Source of the DNA: Gemmatimonadota bacterium
Lineage (GTDB): Bacteria > Gemmatimonadota > Gemmatimonadetes > Gemmatimonadales > Gemmatimonadaceae
Length of the DNA stretch: 50,543 nt
Assembly (NCBI GenBank): GCA_025359135.1
Contig: JANYHJ010000207.1
Coordinates: 1 to 50,543 of the forward strand
Direction of reading: 5' to 3'
This document shows positions 11,301 through 19,144 of the stretch, in pieces. The position numbers and the translations under genes were made by a program. The stretch's first letter is position 1, and each line of letters begins with the position of its first letter. Below the pieces are notes generated by a model. That model made no database searches and was not told the DNA's origin. It saw nothing but the letters and a program-made list of their open reading frames with translations.

Positions 11301-11578
11301 GGCAGGTCGTCGCTGATCGGGGACCAGTGGATCCCGGCGTCGGTCGTCTTCCAGATGCCGCCCGACGCGGCGCCCGCGTAGTAGGTCATCGCGTCGCCGG
11401 CGATGCCTGCAATCGACGTGACCCGATTGCCCACGGGCCCGATGTGGCGGTACTTCATCGACGCCAGCTGCGTGCTCTCGACGCGAGGGCTGGTGGCAGC
11501 CGTGGATGGGCGACGCTGCGCGGTAGCGGCGAGCGGCAGGAGCAGCGCGCTGGCAGCGAGGACAAGGCGACGGGTCAT
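8342..11578 (-). CDS. Large secreted BNR/sortilin-type beta-propeller protein (glycosyl hydrolase-like)
   Basis: A 1078-residue exported protein. The chosen start ATG 11578 gives a signal peptide (RRLVLAASALLLPLAATAQ); a longer frame upstream is less likely. About ten Asp-box/BNR motifs are visible, for example STDAGKTW, TMDGGKTW, SLDGGTTW, TTDGGRSW, SRDGGKSW and SFDDGANW, as in VPS10/sortilin and WD40/YVTN-like glycosidase relatives. The last 300 residues form a separate domain with DPNYPATDAEIAQ and a charged helical tail, often seen in annotated 'glycosyl hydrolase' proteins of this type. No catalytic residues can be assigned, so enzyme activity is uncertain; it may bind peptides or glycans at the cell surface. 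Confidence 0.85.
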   Translation of the reverse strand: MTRRLVLAASALLLPLAATAQRRPSTAATSPRVESTQLASMKYRHIGPVGNRVTSIAGIAGDAMTYYAGAASGGIWKTTDAGIHWSPISDDLPVSSIGSISVAPADPNVVWAGTGEPFIRSHISAGMGMYKSTDAGKTWNKAGLENSGRIARIAIDPRNTDHVVVAVLGFAYGPSSDRGIYQTMDGGKTWEKTLFVNDSTGGIDVLMDPNNPRILYAAMWQVEIHTWGRMSGGAGSGIWKSLDGGTTWKRLTGHGLPTKPVGKIGLGVTKANSNRVYALIETGDGVPATNIPDPDNGRLWRSDNAGDSWELVSYDRQLAGRTHYYNRMGVAPDNQDEAYFLASNWSKTVDGGKTIIDPSIVETPAGDHHDIWFDPTNGNRIIVSHDDGIAITQNRGRSWFRLQLPVAQMYHATTDTRIPYTVCGNRQDGPSACGPSNSRTRNDFGFPGTGSISRGHWFTVGGGESGWATPDPTDNDIIWSSASGFGSVGGIVSRFDVKTGIATYAEVWPQTTIGWAADSLKYRFVWTFPLTISPHDHNKVYVGSQYVMATTDGGRSWQELGPDLTRNDKSKQIRSGGLTPDNVGVEYAGVVFAIAESRLEKGLLWAGTNDGLVHLSRDGGKSWTNVTKNIPGLLEWGTISNIEPSRYEVGTAYLTVDGHQVNNRDPWIYKTSDFGKTWTPITNGIPKSALSYVHVVREDPVKRGLLYAGTENGLYVSFDDGANWQPLQNNLPHAPVYWITVQEHFSDLVVATYGRGFWILDDITPLRNAMDIATKDAHLFAPRAAYRFRTQETRFAPIEDANAGDDPPYGASFHLWLKTDQKDSVAVTFTDAAGTTWRTMNVAGKAGMNRYWWDLQSDRTRETKVRTTPLYSPAPQIGYDAKPAPWIGRFSMLVPPGSYTVKLKIGAQELSEKLEVRRDPNYPATDAEIAQSVAATRAVMADVNDAADQINTVQGVRAQLAQLRDLLKDDARSADLRAATDSMEKKFTAQEEYLRQLRSTGRGQDQLRWPMRLTEQLMYLGTGLDGADQPPTKQQQEVAGVLHEQLVAVKGRIDALLKGELQAFNERLRQRKVQPVVF

Positions 11579-11793
11579 GCGGCGGCCTGGGTTGGGTGGG
11601 TGTTCCGCGTCCGCGCCCCAGCGCGTCCACAGACGCCCAATGTCCGGCAGGTGAAGGCACACAGCAAGCTGTGCCGCGCTAACTGCGCGCAGCCTCGACG
11701 CGGGCTTGCGGCGCATCGCTGCCGTGGTGAGAATGCTGGGCGCCCGCGACCGAACAAAAACCGAAATCGCACCCACACAGCAGGAGTCGACAC

Positions 11794-12105
11794 ATGCCCG
11801 GCCAGATCGCGTCCGCCCTCATCCCCGAGCTGCAGCACGAGGCCATTGCCACGCGCAAGCTGCTGAGCCGTCTCCCCGTCGACAAACGTGACTGGGCGCC
11901 GCACCCCAAGTCGTTCACCCTGGGCAGGCTCGCCACGCACGTCTCGCAGCTCGTCGGATGGACCGGCACCATGTCCAAGATCCAGACCATCCGCGGCATG
12001 TGCATCAACCATTTCATCCATCACCGCGGCCAGCTCTCGCTCTACCTGCGCCTCAACGACGTGCCGCTGCCCAACCTGTATGGGCCCAGCGCCGACGAGC
12101 AGTAG
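11794..12105 (+). CDS. Shortened DinB-family protein
   Basis: A 103-residue DinB-like (DUF1993/DUF664 type) protein; full members are about 160-175 residues. The N-terminal helix with its metal-ligand-type His (ELQHEAIATRKLL) and the following FTLGRLATHVSQLVGWTG are intact, and so is the C-terminal part INHFIHHRGQLSLYLRLNDV ending in YGPSADEQ. The segment that normally joins them, roughly 60 residues including one bundle helix, is missing after about residue 60 (joint near GTMSKIQ). The frame is kept, so this looks like an in-frame internal deletion. AGGAG precedes ATG 11794. It could be functional as a reduced bundle or be on the way to a pseudogene. Confidence 0.75.
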   Translation: MPGQIASALIPELQHEAIATRKLLSRLPVDKRDWAPHPKSFTLGRLATHVSQLVGWTGTMSKIQTIRGMCINHFIHHRGQLSLYLRLNDVPLPNLYGPSADEQ

Positions 12106-12152
12106 ACGTTCCGAGCGAAGCGAAGAACCTGATTCTCACCGCCTGAGGACAC

Positions 12153-12188
12153 GAAGGACCTGCCTTTCGCGCGAAAGGCAGGTCCTTC
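12153..12188. terminator. 36-base perfect palindrome, bidirectional terminator
   Basis: Two 18-base arms meet with no spacer (centre 12170/12171, GCGC core). The site sits between the convergent dinB-like gene (ends 12105) and the giant surface-protein gene (ends 12209). As RNA either strand gives a long stable hairpin, so it would end transcripts from both sides. Confidence 0.8.
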
Positions 12189-12208
12189 CCTGCGGTCAGG
12201 CGACAGGC

Positions 12209-15200
12209 CTACGGCACGGTCGCGACGCGCGTGGAGGTGGCCGGGGTCACGAGGTAGCCGGTGGACGTCGCGCTGATGTTGCTGGTGCCCGTCGCCACCG
12301 GGCGCCACGCGACGCCGCCCGTCAGTACGGTATTGGCGCTCGTCGATGACTTGGGCGCGATGTTCACCGTCGCGGTCGCGGCGCCGTTCACCGTCTGCGT
12401 CACGAGCAGCACGAACGCCGGCGTCGCGGAGCTCAGGTTCACCGTCAGCGGTGTCGGCGTGGCCGAGTTCCACCGCACCGACTGGAGTTGCTGGATCGAC
12501 GTCGGCGCCGTCGGCGAGTTCGGCAATCCCACGCGCACCGAGAAAGAGCGGTCGGCGGTGCCCGCGGTGGCGGAGCCCAGCACGCTCGTGATCTCGACCA
12601 TCGGCTGCGCGACCGAATCGGTGACCGTCCCGGAAGTGAAGCCCGGTGCGCTCAGCGTGACCGCCACGTTGCCGAACTGAGCCTCGACGCCCTGCACCCA
12701 GTAACTCACCGTCGTCGCGCGGTCGGGCACGTTGACCGTGATGCTGGCCGCGCCCGGCGTGCTGTCATTCAGCGCCACGAGCAGCTTGGCCGGATCGGCG
12801 CTCGTGATCGTGACCGTCTTGCCGAAGTGGAAGCTGCCGCCGAGGAAGCCGTTCTGTTGTACCTGCAGGCCGGCGCCCACCGTGGTCGTACCCGACGGGT
12901 TGATCGCCGGCGTGGTGACGGTCACCGTCTGCGACGCATTGGTCGTGCTGGTGTAGCCGGGGATCGTGACGGATACGAGCGTCGTGCCGGCGGTCTTTGA
13001 CAGTTCGCCGGTGAAGTTGACCTGGCCGATCGAGCTGCTCGTCGTCGAGAAGCGCGGCGCGATCTGCACCGAGATCGCCCCGAGGCCGTTGGTCGTGTCC
13101 GCAGGCGAGAGCAGGCTCATGACGCTCGGGTTGGAGCTCGTCATGGTGACGGTGAGCGGGCCCGGGCCGCCGGCGCGCAGCGATTGGCTGGAGACCGTGC
13201 CGCCCTGCGGGATGCCGATGACCGCGACCGCCGTGCCGCGGTTGAACGCGACCAGGTTCGTGTTCAACGAGAGCGAGACGGCCGGCGGCACGACGTTCAC
13301 GATGTGCGTCACCTGCGTGTAGCCGTTGGCGGAGAGCGTGATGGTGGCCGTGCCCGAGCCGTTCTCGATGCCCTGGATGTAGTACGTGAAGCCGTTTGCG
13401 GTCGGCAAGACCGGAATCGTGAGCGTACCGACGCCAGGCGTCGAGTCGTTGGCCGCGAGCTTGACCAGCGTGGTGTCGGAGCTCGTGAGCGTAATGACGG
13501 TGCCCGCCGGCGCCGGCGCACCGAGCGACACGAAGCCCACCTGGATCTGCAACCCGGCGCCGACGGTGAACGGCCCGCCCGCGCCGATCGCGGGTGCGGT
13601 GAAGATCGCGGTGTCGCTGATCGAGCTTACGAGCGCCTTGAAGTTCACGCTCTGCGACGACTTGGCGAGTCGTGCGACGCCCGAGGTGAGCGGGCGCAGC
13701 TTGACGCCGCCCTGCGAGAGCGTGCTCGTCGACGTGGACTGTCGCTGCCTGAGCTGCACGACCACCGAGTCGAGGCCGGTCACCGAGTCGGCGACGCTCA
13801 GCAGCTTCGACACGGCCGGCGTGCGGTTGAGCACGTTGACGTTGAGCACCGGCGCCTGCGCACGGAGCGACTGCGAGCTGTTGATCACCGTGTCCGTCGG
13901 CAGGTTCACGTAGCCGACCTGCACCTGCAGGATGGCGGGCGCGGTCAGCGTCGTCGTCGTGTTGGGCACGCCGATGAGACGCACGCCCGAATTCCGCAGG
14001 AAGACGCGGCCGGTGACCTGCGTGTAGCCCGGCGCACTGTACGTCACGAACACCGAGTCGTTGACCGGGTTGACGCCCTCGAGCGCGTGGAAGTAGAAGG
14101 TCTGGCCGCTGGTGAAGCCGGCCGAGATCGGCATTGTGATCGTGCCCGCGAGCGTCGAGTCGGTGAGGCCGAGCCGGAGGCGCGTGGTGTCCTGCGAGGT
14201 GATCGTGACCGTCACGCCGCCAACGGGCGCGGGGGTGCCGAGCAGGTTCGAGAAGACGCCGGACTGGAGCCCGCGACCGAGGACCGTGCCGTTGCCCGGG
14301 GACAGCATCGTCGGCGCCGTGACCGTGATCGTGTCGATCGGCCAGTTGCCCTGCGTGAAGGTCGGGCTGCCCTGCGGTGCGATGCGCAGCGTGGTTGTGC
14401 CACCGGCGACCGGCCGGAACGCGACACCCGATCCGCCGACAACGAAGCTGAAGTCGGTGTTGGACTTTCTTGGCACCAGCGAGACCGTCACCGTGTCGCT
14501 CCCCACCGTCGTGTCGGCGTTGGTGAGCAGCTTGCCGACCGTGGTCGAATCATTGAACACGGAGAAGATCAGTGTGGGCGCCTGCGCTCGCAGCGGCTGG
14601 AAAGCGCCGATTGTCGGGTTGTTCGCGACGGAACGGTAGCCGACGCGCGCCGCGAAGAAGGTGCGGGCGGAGAGCGAGGTCGTGGTGGCCGGCAGGTTCG
14701 TGAGCGCATACGCCGCTGTGCGCAGCTGCAAGAAGTAGATGCCGTTCTGGTAGCCCGGCGCGGAGACGAGGAGCGTGTCGTTCAGGTCGGGACCCGTTCC
14801 CTCGAGCGCGTGCACATACAACTGGATCAGGGTCGAGCCTGCGGGTACCGGCACGTTGAGCGTGTCGCCGACGATCGTGGAGTCGGTGTTGGAGAGCTTG
14901 AGGAGCCCCGGCTGCGGATTGATGATGCGCACGGTCACGCCACCGGCGGGCGCCGGCACCTGCAGGCCGGTCCAGGCACCGGAGACCTGCAGGCCGCGTC
15001 CGACCGTGGTCGCGCCGGTCGCGATGGTCGGTGCGCTGATCGGCACGGTGCGCAGCGCCTGCGATGGCACCACCGTGATCATGGTGTCGATGATGCTGAC
15101 GCGGAGCGTATCCGTGCCCGCGCCGATCGGTTGCATCGCCACCGTACCGAACTGGAGCCCGCTGAGCGTCGTGTTCGACGTGACCGGCTTGAGGATCGCG

Positions 15201-15740
15201 GTCAGCGAGTCGAGGAGCGTCGTGGTGTCGGCGCCCGTGAAGCCGCCGCGCAGGCGGGCCACGAGCGGGCTGCTCGAGGTGAACGAGATGTTCCTCGGCG
15301 CCGCACCTGCGCGCACGTTCTGCACGAAGATCGACGTCGGGCTGATCGTCGGTTGCAGGTAGCCGATCGACGAGTAGAGGATCGAGCGCGCGGAGAGTGT
15401 CGTCGTGCCACCCGTGGGCGCGTTGTCGAGGCGAATGCCGATGTTCCTGAGCTGGACGAAGAACGTGTCCGGGCTGAACCCGGCCGCCGACGCGAAGACC
15501 TGCACCGAGTCATCCGGCGCCTTCCCCTCGAGCGCCTGGACGTAGAAGCTCACGAGCGTCTGCCCGTTGGGCAGGACCACGTTGAGCGTGCCGCCGCCGA
15601 GCGCGGTGTCGATCGCGCTCAGGCGCACGCGCGAGGAGTCTGCCGTCTGCAGCCTGACCGTCACGCCACCGTGGGTGCTCACCGTCAGGGCGAAGGTCTG
15701 GTTCAACTGCTGCAACCCGCGTCCGACGGCCACGTTCGCG
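12209..15740 (-). repeat. Five diverged tandem repeats of ~720 bp inside the giant surface protein
   Basis: The anchor VG(R/A)GLQ (once VLGRGLQ) is encoded near 15720, 14998, 14275, 13556 and 12872, giving spacings of about 722, 723, 719 and 684 bases. Within each unit the order is the same: anchor, an APAGG(V)-type strand in most units, a DST box, an ALEG or GIE/GVE turn, a second half with (S/P)LRA in most units, and a serine-rich hinge. The units are clearly related at protein level but far from identical. Confidence 0.8.
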
Positions 15741-18229
15741 AAGACCAGCTTCGGCTTCGGCTGGATCGTGATCGAGAGCGAGTCGGGCGTCACACCTGCG
15801 CTCGCCGACGCCGCGAGCTTGGCAGTGCAGGGGAGCGTCGCGGTGCCAGCGTACGTCACCGGGATGACGAGGTTCGGGCTACCGGCCGGGATCGCGCCGC
15901 TGCCGTTGGCGACGCACGCTGTGTTGGTGCTCGTGAAGGTGATCGGCACGCCACCCGCCGGCGCCGGAATCGCGACGCCCGCCGACTGCAGCTGGATCGT
16001 GTCGAGCGGTGCAGGAATGCCGCCCACGAATGCGGTCGCCGCCGTCGGCTTCCACTTGAGCGCGGCCGTGACGTTGGCAGTGAGCGTGAAGGGCGCGTAG
16101 TTGGGATTGGTGAGCGCGAGCGTGGTCGAGCCCAGCGCGTCGCCGCGGACGCTCGCGGAGCCGGTCGTGAGGCCCGACGCGATCGTGACCGTCGGCGTCG
16201 TCACGAACACGGTCGTCGGCACCTGGCTCGTGACCGTCACGGGCAACCCGCCCGCAGGCGCCGCCGTCGTGAGCAAGATCGGGAGCGACGTCACCTGGCC
16301 GAGGCCGACGTTCAACGTCGCGCTCGACGACAGCAAGTTGAGCGACACCGGTACGTTGAGCGTGCCGGTCACGTAGCCGCTGGCGGTGGCGGACACGAGG
16401 CTTGTGCCGGCCGTTCCGCCGCCTGTGACGCCGATTGTGCCGATCGAGTCGCCCACCACGATGGTGGTGGAGGGCTGGAGCAACGTCAACGTCGCGGGCG
16501 CCGCGCTCGTCACGTTCACGGTGATCGGACCGGTGGCCGCCGACACCGGGGCACTCGTCCGGATCACGATCGTGCCCGATCGACCGACACCCACGACGTT
16601 CGATCCGAGGACGGTCACGAACAGCGTCGGCGTCACCGGCAACGACGTCGCGCCGAAGGTGAACGGTGTCACGCCGGCCGGCGTCGTCACGCTCGCCGTG
16701 GCAGTCTTGGCGCCAGGGCCGAGCGGCAAGGTCCAGACCGAGCTCGCGAGTCCCGTCGCGTTCGAGGCGACACTCGGCGGCGCGAGCGTGCCGCTCGCGG
16801 TCGCGAAGTTCACCGTCACGCCGCTCACGCCGTTGCCGAGCGAGTCGACGACCTTGGCCACGAGCGGATTGGTGAGCGCGTTGCCTTCGATGGCGGTCTG
16901 CAAGTCGCCGCTCGACGCGATCACCTTGACCGCCGGCGCGACGTTGGCCGTCGCGGTGAAGCGCACCGTGCCGACACCGGTGGTGGCCACGAGCGTATCG
17001 ACGCGCGGCACTGCGCCCATGCGCCAGCCACCGCTGGTGGACACGCCGGCCACACTCGACAGGGACGAGTCATTGACCGGGCGACTCGTGCTGCCACTCA
17101 CCTTGGTGAAGTAGACCATGACGCCCGGCACCACATTGCCGAGCGAGTCCTTGATGATCACCGAGGGCGCCACGGCCAGGACGGCGCCGACCGCGCCGGT
17201 CTGCGCATTGCCCGTCTGGATCGTGATGGTCTTGGGCGTGCCCGGGTTCGCGGTCGCGGTGAAGATCACCGGCGCGAGCTTCGGTGCGACCACCTGGAAT
17301 TGCTGCGCGCCGGTGCCGGGGCCGAGCGTGACGTTCGTGCTCGCGATGCCGTTGACGTCCGTGATGACGGTGGCGTTCTGCGCCGCGCCACCGGACAGCG
17401 AGGAGAACTGGATGGGCAGGTTCGGCACGGCGCTCGAGTCCGCGGCCTTGACCTGGATCGAAAGCGGCACCGCCAGCGCGTTGCCGACGATGCCGGTCTG
17501 CGCGTCGCCGGTGAGCTTCGCGATGACCACGGGCACCGGCGTGAAGAACAGTCGCGTCGAGTCCTTGATGCCCGTGGCGGTCTGCGCCACGATCCACGCG
17601 AAGCCACTGTGCTGCGGCACGACGACCGCGTTCGGCTGCCTGGTCACGCGCACGTGCACCGACGTATCGGCCGAATTGATGACGAGCGGGATGTTGCTGA
17701 GCGCGCCGCCCGTGCTGTCCAACCCCGTCGCGCGGTAGCTCAGGCTGTCGCCGAAGAGGACCGCGGTGTCCTTCGGGAAGACCGAGATGGAGGCGGCGCT
17801 TGCTCCGGCGCCGACGTACTTGATCGTGATCGGCGTGGACACCGGCGGACCGGGCGACCCGGCATCCTGTGCCGTGACGGTCACCGTGCCGGCGAAGAGC
17901 ACCGTCGACCCAGCGCGTCCCTGGATCGTCGCGGGAAGGGGATCACCCTTCTTCGAGTTCGGCACCACCAGGCTGACCACGATCGAGTCGGTCGTCGGCC
18001 CGAATGCATAGGTCGTGTCGACCTTGGGCGGATTGCCGATGATGACGCGGAAGTTCGTGATGCCGAGCGCCGCCGAGAGGTGCGGAATGTTCGGCATGAT
18101 CGGCGCGAGCAACACGCGCACGGGCAGCTTCGGTCCCGTGGGTCGATCGCTGCAGGAAAGTCCCGCCGCGATCGCCACGAGGCCGGCCAGCACAGAGAGA
18201 ACTCGGCGAGGGCGGGACACGGCATACAC
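12209..18229 (-). CDS. Giant surface lipoprotein-like protein with Big_1-like and ~240-residue repeats
   Basis: A 2006-residue exported protein. I chose GTG 18229 because GGAGG ends five bases upstream; nearby GTG codons at 18244 and 18220 are alternatives. The N-terminus has a hydrophobic segment ending in AAGLSCSDRP, which suggests a lipid-attached Cys although the lipobox is not canonical. Next come Ig-like domains of the Big_1 (invasin/intimin) type, with units such as TGDAQTGIVGNALAVPLSIQ and IKDSLGNVVPGVMVYF. The C-terminal 1200 residues are five tandem repeats of about 240 residues, each opening with VG(R/A)GLQ. Composition is rich in Thr, Ser, Val and Ala and nearly Cys-free. Adhesion or cell-surface structure is the likely role; no enzyme domain is visible. 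Confidence 0.85.
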   Translation of the reverse strand: MYAVSRPRRVLSVLAGLVAIAAGLSCSDRPTGPKLPVRVLLAPIMPNIPHLSAALGITNFRVIIGNPPKVDTTYAFGPTTDSIVVSLVVPNSKKGDPLPATIQGRAGSTVLFAGTVTVTAQDAGSPGPPVSTPITIKYVGAGASAASISVFPKDTAVLFGDSLSYRATGLDSTGGALSNIPLVINSADTSVHVRVTRQPNAVVVPQHSGFAWIVAQTATGIKDSTRLFFTPVPVVIAKLTGDAQTGIVGNALAVPLSIQVKAADSSAVPNLPIQFSSLSGGAAQNATVITDVNGIASTNVTLGPGTGAQQFQVVAPKLAPVIFTATANPGTPKTITIQTGNAQTGAVGAVLAVAPSVIIKDSLGNVVPGVMVYFTKVSGSTSRPVNDSSLSSVAGVSTSGGWRMGAVPRVDTLVATTGVGTVRFTATANVAPAVKVIASSGDLQTAIEGNALTNPLVAKVVDSLGNGVSGVTVNFATASGTLAPPSVASNATGLASSVWTLPLGPGAKTATASVTTPAGVTPFTFGATSLPVTPTLFVTVLGSNVVGVGRSGTIVIRTSAPVSAATGPITVNVTSAAPATLTLLQPSTTIVVGDSIGTIGVTGGGTAGTSLVSATASGYVTGTLNVPVSLNLLSSSATLNVGLGQVTSLPILLTTAAPAGGLPVTVTSQVPTTVFVTTPTVTIASGLTTGSASVRGDALGSTTLALTNPNYAPFTLTANVTAALKWKPTAATAFVGGIPAPLDTIQLQSAGVAIPAPAGGVPITFTSTNTACVANGSGAIPAGSPNLVIPVTYAGTATLPCTAKLAASASAGVTPDSLSITIQPKPKLVFANVAVGRGLQQLNQTFALTVSTHGGVTVRLQTADSSRVRLSAIDTALGGGTLNVVLPNGQTLVSFYVQALEGKAPDDSVQVFASAAGFSPDTFFVQLRNIGIRLDNAPTGGTTTLSARSILYSSIGYLQPTISPTSIFVQNVRAGAAPRNISFTSSSPLVARLRGGFTGADTTTLLDSLTAILKPVTSNTTLSGLQFGTVAMQPIGAGTDTLRVSIIDTMITVVPSQALRTVPISAPTIATGATTVGRGLQVSGAWTGLQVPAPAGGVTVRIINPQPGLLKLSNTDSTIVGDTLNVPVPAGSTLIQLYVHALEGTGPDLNDTLLVSAPGYQNGIYFLQLRTAAYALTNLPATTTSLSARTFFAARVGYRSVANNPTIGAFQPLRAQAPTLIFSVFNDSTTVGKLLTNADTTVGSDTVTVSLVPRKSNTDFSFVVGGSGVAFRPVAGGTTTLRIAPQGSPTFTQGNWPIDTITVTAPTMLSPGNGTVLGRGLQSGVFSNLLGTPAPVGGVTVTITSQDTTRLRLGLTDSTLAGTITMPISAGFTSGQTFYFHALEGVNPVNDSVFVTYSAPGYTQVTGRVFLRNSGVRLIGVPNTTTTLTAPAILQVQVGYVNLPTDTVINSSQSLRAQAPVLNVNVLNRTPAVSKLLSVADSVTGLDSVVVQLRQRQSTSTSTLSQGGVKLRPLTSGVARLAKSSQSVNFKALVSSISDTAIFTAPAIGAGGPFTVGAGLQIQVGFVSLGAPAPAGTVITLTSSDTTLVKLAANDSTPGVGTLTIPVLPTANGFTYYIQGIENGSGTATITLSANGYTQVTHIVNVVPPAVSLSLNTNLVAFNRGTAVAVIGIPQGGTVSSQSLRAGGPGPLTVTMTSSNPSVMSLLSPADTTNGLGAISVQIAPRFSTTSSSIGQVNFTGELSKTAGTTLVSVTIPGYTSTTNASQTVTVTTPAINPSGTTTVGAGLQVQQNGFLGGSFHFGKTVTITSADPAKLLVALNDSTPGAASITVNVPDRATTVSYWVQGVEAQFGNVAVTLSAPGFTSGTVTDSVAQPMVEITSVLGSATAGTADRSFSVRVGLPNSPTAPTSIQQLQSVRWNSATPTPLTVNLSSATPAFVLLVTQTVNGAATATVNIAPKSSTSANTVLTGGVAWRPVATGTSNISATSTGYLVTPATSTRVATVP

Positions 18230-18277
18230 TATCGCCTCCGTCACCCCTGTACGGCAAGCACCCAGACCCCCTTTAAC

Positions 18278-18295
18278 GGGTGACCTTCGTCACCC
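18278..18295. repeat. Small inverted repeat in the infA/giant-protein divergent region
   Basis: GGGTGAC (18278-18284) and GTCACCC (18289-18295) flank a CTTC loop. It lies between the two divergent genes, 49-66 bases upstream of the giant gene's start and 55-72 upstream of infA, where an operator or a 5' mRNA hairpin could sit. The role is unknown. Confidence 0.4.
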
Positions 18296-18314
18296 CCCGG
18301 CGCACCGTGACAGT

Positions 18315-18343
18315 TTGACTCTGGCTGTTACTTGAGCGAAATT
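18315..18343 (+). promoter_or_regulatory. Possible infA promoter
   Basis: TTGACT (18315-18320) is a near-perfect -35 element, followed after 17 bases by a weak -10 candidate GAAATT (18338-18343). If correct, transcription would start about at the infA ATG (18350), giving a leaderless message. The -10 match is poor, so this is tentative. Confidence 0.35.
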
Positions 18344-18349
18344 GTGAGG

Positions 18350-18571
18350 ATGGCCAAGGAAAGCGCGATCGAGATGGAAGGTACGGTGTCTGAAGTCCTG
18401 CCCAATGCCACCTTTCGGGTGACAATGGAGAATGGGCATGACGTGCTTGCCACCATGGCAGGCAAGATGCGGCAGTTCCGCATCCGCGTTGCCCAGGGTG
18501 ATCGGGTGACGATCGAGGTCTCGCCGTACGACCTGACCCGCGGTCGCATCACGTTCCGCCACAAGAACTAG
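18350..18571 (+). CDS. infA: Translation initiation factor IF-1
   Basis: A 73-residue OB-fold protein that binds the 30S A site during initiation. It shows the whole family pattern: [27 protein letters not shown], a Gly-Lys-Met-Arg segment, and [15 protein letters not shown] near the end. E. coli IF-1 has 72 residues. I chose ATG 18350, the conserved MAK start; TGAGG directly abuts it with no spacing, so there is no usable Shine-Dalgarno. The gene stands alone here, away from the ribosomal-protein operons where infA often lies. Confidence 0.96.
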   Translation: MAKESAIEMEGTVSEVLPNATFRVTMENGHDVLATMAGKMRQFRIRVAQGDRVTIEVSPYDLTRGRITFRHKN

Positions 18572-18595
18572 GCGCGCAGCAACTGCGCAGCAAAC

Positions 18596-18624
18596 CGCCC
18601 CCGGCGCCATTGGCACCGGGGGCG
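18596..18624. terminator. Hairpin terminator between infA and the DUF1801-like gene
   Basis: A nine-base perfect stem, CGCCCCCGG (18596-18604) with its complement at 18616-18624, is extended by GCC/GGC around an ATT loop. It sits between convergent genes, 24 bases past each of their 3' ends, and could serve both. Confidence 0.75.
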
Positions 18625-18647
18625 TTGTCGTGTTGGAGCCTGCTGCG

Positions 18648-19076
18648 CTACTTCGCGCTCTTCTTGGCTGCAGCGGACTTGGGCGAGCCTTCTCGTGGCG
18701 CCTTGGCAATGGCCGCCTGCACCAAGCCGACGAGATACGGATCGCGGAGGTCGATGGCGCCAACCAGCTTCATCTTCCGCTTCTTGCCGCCATCGGCTAG
18801 CAGCTTCTTGTGGGGATCGGGGAGCGTCGCCCCCTGCGAAAATCCGAGTTCCACCTGTTCGGCGGCGGCGGAGACGTAGACGAACGCATCGTCAGTGTCA
18901 CCGGTGAACGAAAACGTCACCGAGACGCCATCTGCTCCGGTGCCGATCGCTTCGGCGGCGTCGGGTGCTTCGCGAATCACGGCCGCGCGTGCGGCCAGCG
19001 CGAGGCGCTGGATCGTCGCGTCGAACGCGCCGAGGGACTGAATGAGGGAATCTGGTGCGGGCCTGGTCGGCGGCAT
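18648..19076 (-). CDS. DUF1801-like protein
   Basis: A 142-residue soluble protein. The segment VELGFSQGATLPDPHKKLL followed by a Gly-Lys-Lys-Arg loop and a K(L/M)xL strand matches the DUF1801 (YdhG/YjbR-like) pattern. The C-terminus is a lysine/alanine-rich tail (KSAAAKKSAK). Function of the family is unknown. It follows the MFS gene on the same strand after 68 bases. The family call is from memory of the pattern, so it is moderately sure. Confidence 0.65.
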   Translation of the reverse strand: MPPTRPAPDSLIQSLGAFDATIQRLALAARAAVIREAPDAAEAIGTGADGVSVTFSFTGDTDDAFVYVSAAAEQVELGFSQGATLPDPHKKLLADGGKKRKMKLVGAIDLRDPYLVGLVQAAIAKAPREGSPKSAAAKKSAK

Positions 19077-19144
19077 GAGCTACTGGGCGAGGGGCGAACC
19101 GCTAAGCCCGGAAATATAGCGGAGGACCACTCGTGGCGGGGGCC

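Noticed and set aside
13184-18283. Plus-strand open frame of 1699 codons opposite the giant surface protein
   Set aside because: It is rich in Arg, His and Asp as expected for an antisense shadow of a Val/Thr/Ala-rich gene; no domain or signal is visible.
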